Positions 5,117 through 5,476 of a stretch of DNA of 5,476 nt are shown here, in pieces; within the stretch, counting starts at the first letter, position 1, and each line of letters opens with the position of its first letter. Below the pieces are notes generated by a model. That model saw only the letters and a program-made list of their open reading frames with translations, was not told where the DNA came from and did no database searches. This stretch comes from an uncultured Lachnospiraceae bacterium (lineage in GTDB: Bacteria; Bacillota; Clostridia; Lachnospirales; Lachnospiraceae). Made by a program: the position numbers and the translations under genes. Where the stretch lies: positions 1 through 5,476 of the forward strand of contig CANQEB010000178.1 in the NCBI GenBank assembly GCA_947594085.1. The letters run 5' to 3'.

Positions 5117-5158
5117 CTCTCTTCCTCCTTACTTTTTATCGGCAGTCCTTCCGCCATA

Positions 5159-5172
5159 ATCTGATCTCAGAT
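5159..5172. repeat. Inverted repeat in the beta-glucosidase leader
   Basis: ATCTGA and TCAGAT flank two bases. It lies between the predicted start (near 5183) and the SD, abutting the cre-like site. It could be a local operator or a small leader hairpin; no regulator can be named. Confidence 0.35.
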
Positions 5173-5185
5173 GTTTACACTGTCA
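5172..5185. promoter_or_regulatory. Possible cre site at the beta-glucosidase start region
   Basis: TGTTTACACTGTCA matches 8 of 10 fixed positions of the cre consensus TGWNANCGNTNWCA, but the central CG is CA. It overlaps the predicted transcription start just downstream of the -10. Carbon catabolite repression of a beta-glucosidase would be expected, but the imperfect centre keeps confidence low. Confidence 0.3.
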
Positions 5186-5189
5186 TCTT

Positions 5190-5218
5190 ATTATAATGCA
5201 GGCCCGGCTGGAAGGAAA
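5190..5218 (-). promoter_or_regulatory. Predicted promoter of the beta-glucosidase gene
   Basis: A perfect -10 TATAAT (complement of 5190-5195) with a weak -35 TTTCCT (5213-5218) at 17 bp. The poor -35 suggests a need for an activator or modest basal expression. It would give a leader of about 66 nt. Confidence 0.5.
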
Positions 5219-5241
5219 GAGAAAAATTACAGGCTTCAGGC

Positions 5242-5476
5242 TCACCCTCCAAGATTCAGAATACTCAACGCGGTTCCCAGCACAAAATGCGGAATGCAAA
5301 GCCCCCATATCGTATTCTGTTTGCGGTACAGCACACCAAGCAAGCCGAGAAGAAGCGCGGCTCCCGCCATATACGCTATACCGAGATACAGATGCAAAGC
5401 GCCGAAAAACAGCGAGGACACGACAATGGCAATCGTCTCGCCCCTCTCACCGGTAAAAATCCGCATTTTCAACTTT
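5242..5476 (-). CDS. C-terminal part of a CPBP (CAAX-like) intramembrane metalloprotease
   Basis: The frame is open to the window edge, so the N-terminal part lies outside. The visible 78 codons hold two to three hydrophobic helices. SLFFGALHL contains the FxxxH motif of the CPBP/Abi family, and IPHFVLG fits the third conserved histidine motif, in which the usual later Asn appears to be Gly. The EExxxR motif should lie just upstream of the charged stretch FTGERGE, which commonly precedes the FxxxH helix. CPBP proteins are multi-pass membrane proteases linked to prenyl-protein processing, bacteriocin self-immunity or unknown roles; the specific role here cannot be told. The stop at 5242-5244 is followed by a T-rich run but no clear terminator stem before the beta-glucosidase promoter. 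Confidence 0.65.
   Translation of the reverse strand, partial: KLKMRIFTGERGETIAIVVSSLFFGALHLYLGIAYMAGAALLLGLLGVLYRKQNTIWGLCIPHFVLGTALSILNLGG

Overview
The window looks like a chromosomal segment of a Gram-positive Firmicute, probably a Clostridia/Lachnospiraceae-type gut anaerobe. This is an inference. It rests on strong AGGAGG-type ribosome binding sites, GC-moderate genes separated by AT-rich spacers, Gram-positive GAAC-N4-GTTC LexA boxes, CcpA-like sites and the gene families present. Every gene I can support lies on the minus strand, so transcription runs from high to low coordinates.

Right to left: (i) 5242-5476, the C-terminal part of a CPBP (CAAX-like) membrane protease cut by the window edge; (ii) 3752-5116, a complete cytoplasmic GH1 beta-glucosidase with both catalytic glutamates; (iii) 3130-3570, an unrecognised 146-residue protein with two predicted membrane helices, whose promoter is surrounded by three LexA/DinR-type SOS boxes; (iv) 2369-3034, a HAD hydrolase of the phosphoglycolate-phosphatase type with its own near-consensus extended -10 promoter; (v) 413-2143, an Amt ammonium channel fused at its C-terminus to a whole PII (GlnB/GlnK-type) signalling domain, with a promoter, a hairpin-bearing leader and a downstream intrinsic terminator; (vi) 1-27, the first nine codons of another gene with a strong RBS, an extended -10 promoter and a cre-like operator.

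The genes do not look like one operon: promoters can be assigned in front of (ii)-(vi), and only Amt-PII has a clear terminator. Two things stand out. The small membrane protein appears to be a dedicated SOS-response gene; its size, membrane location and triple LexA control recall SOS-induced division inhibitors without visible homology to them. The ammonium channel carries its own PII regulator in cis. That domain keeps the arginine that plugs the AmtB pore and the GDGK and 2-oxoglutarate-site residues, but has Met in place of the uridylylated T-loop tyrosine. This suggests gating by nucleotide and 2-oxoglutarate rather than by uridylylation. Its leader RNA has a 12-bp hairpin with a U-rich tail and a competing pairing beside the Shine-Dalgarno, a possible attenuator.
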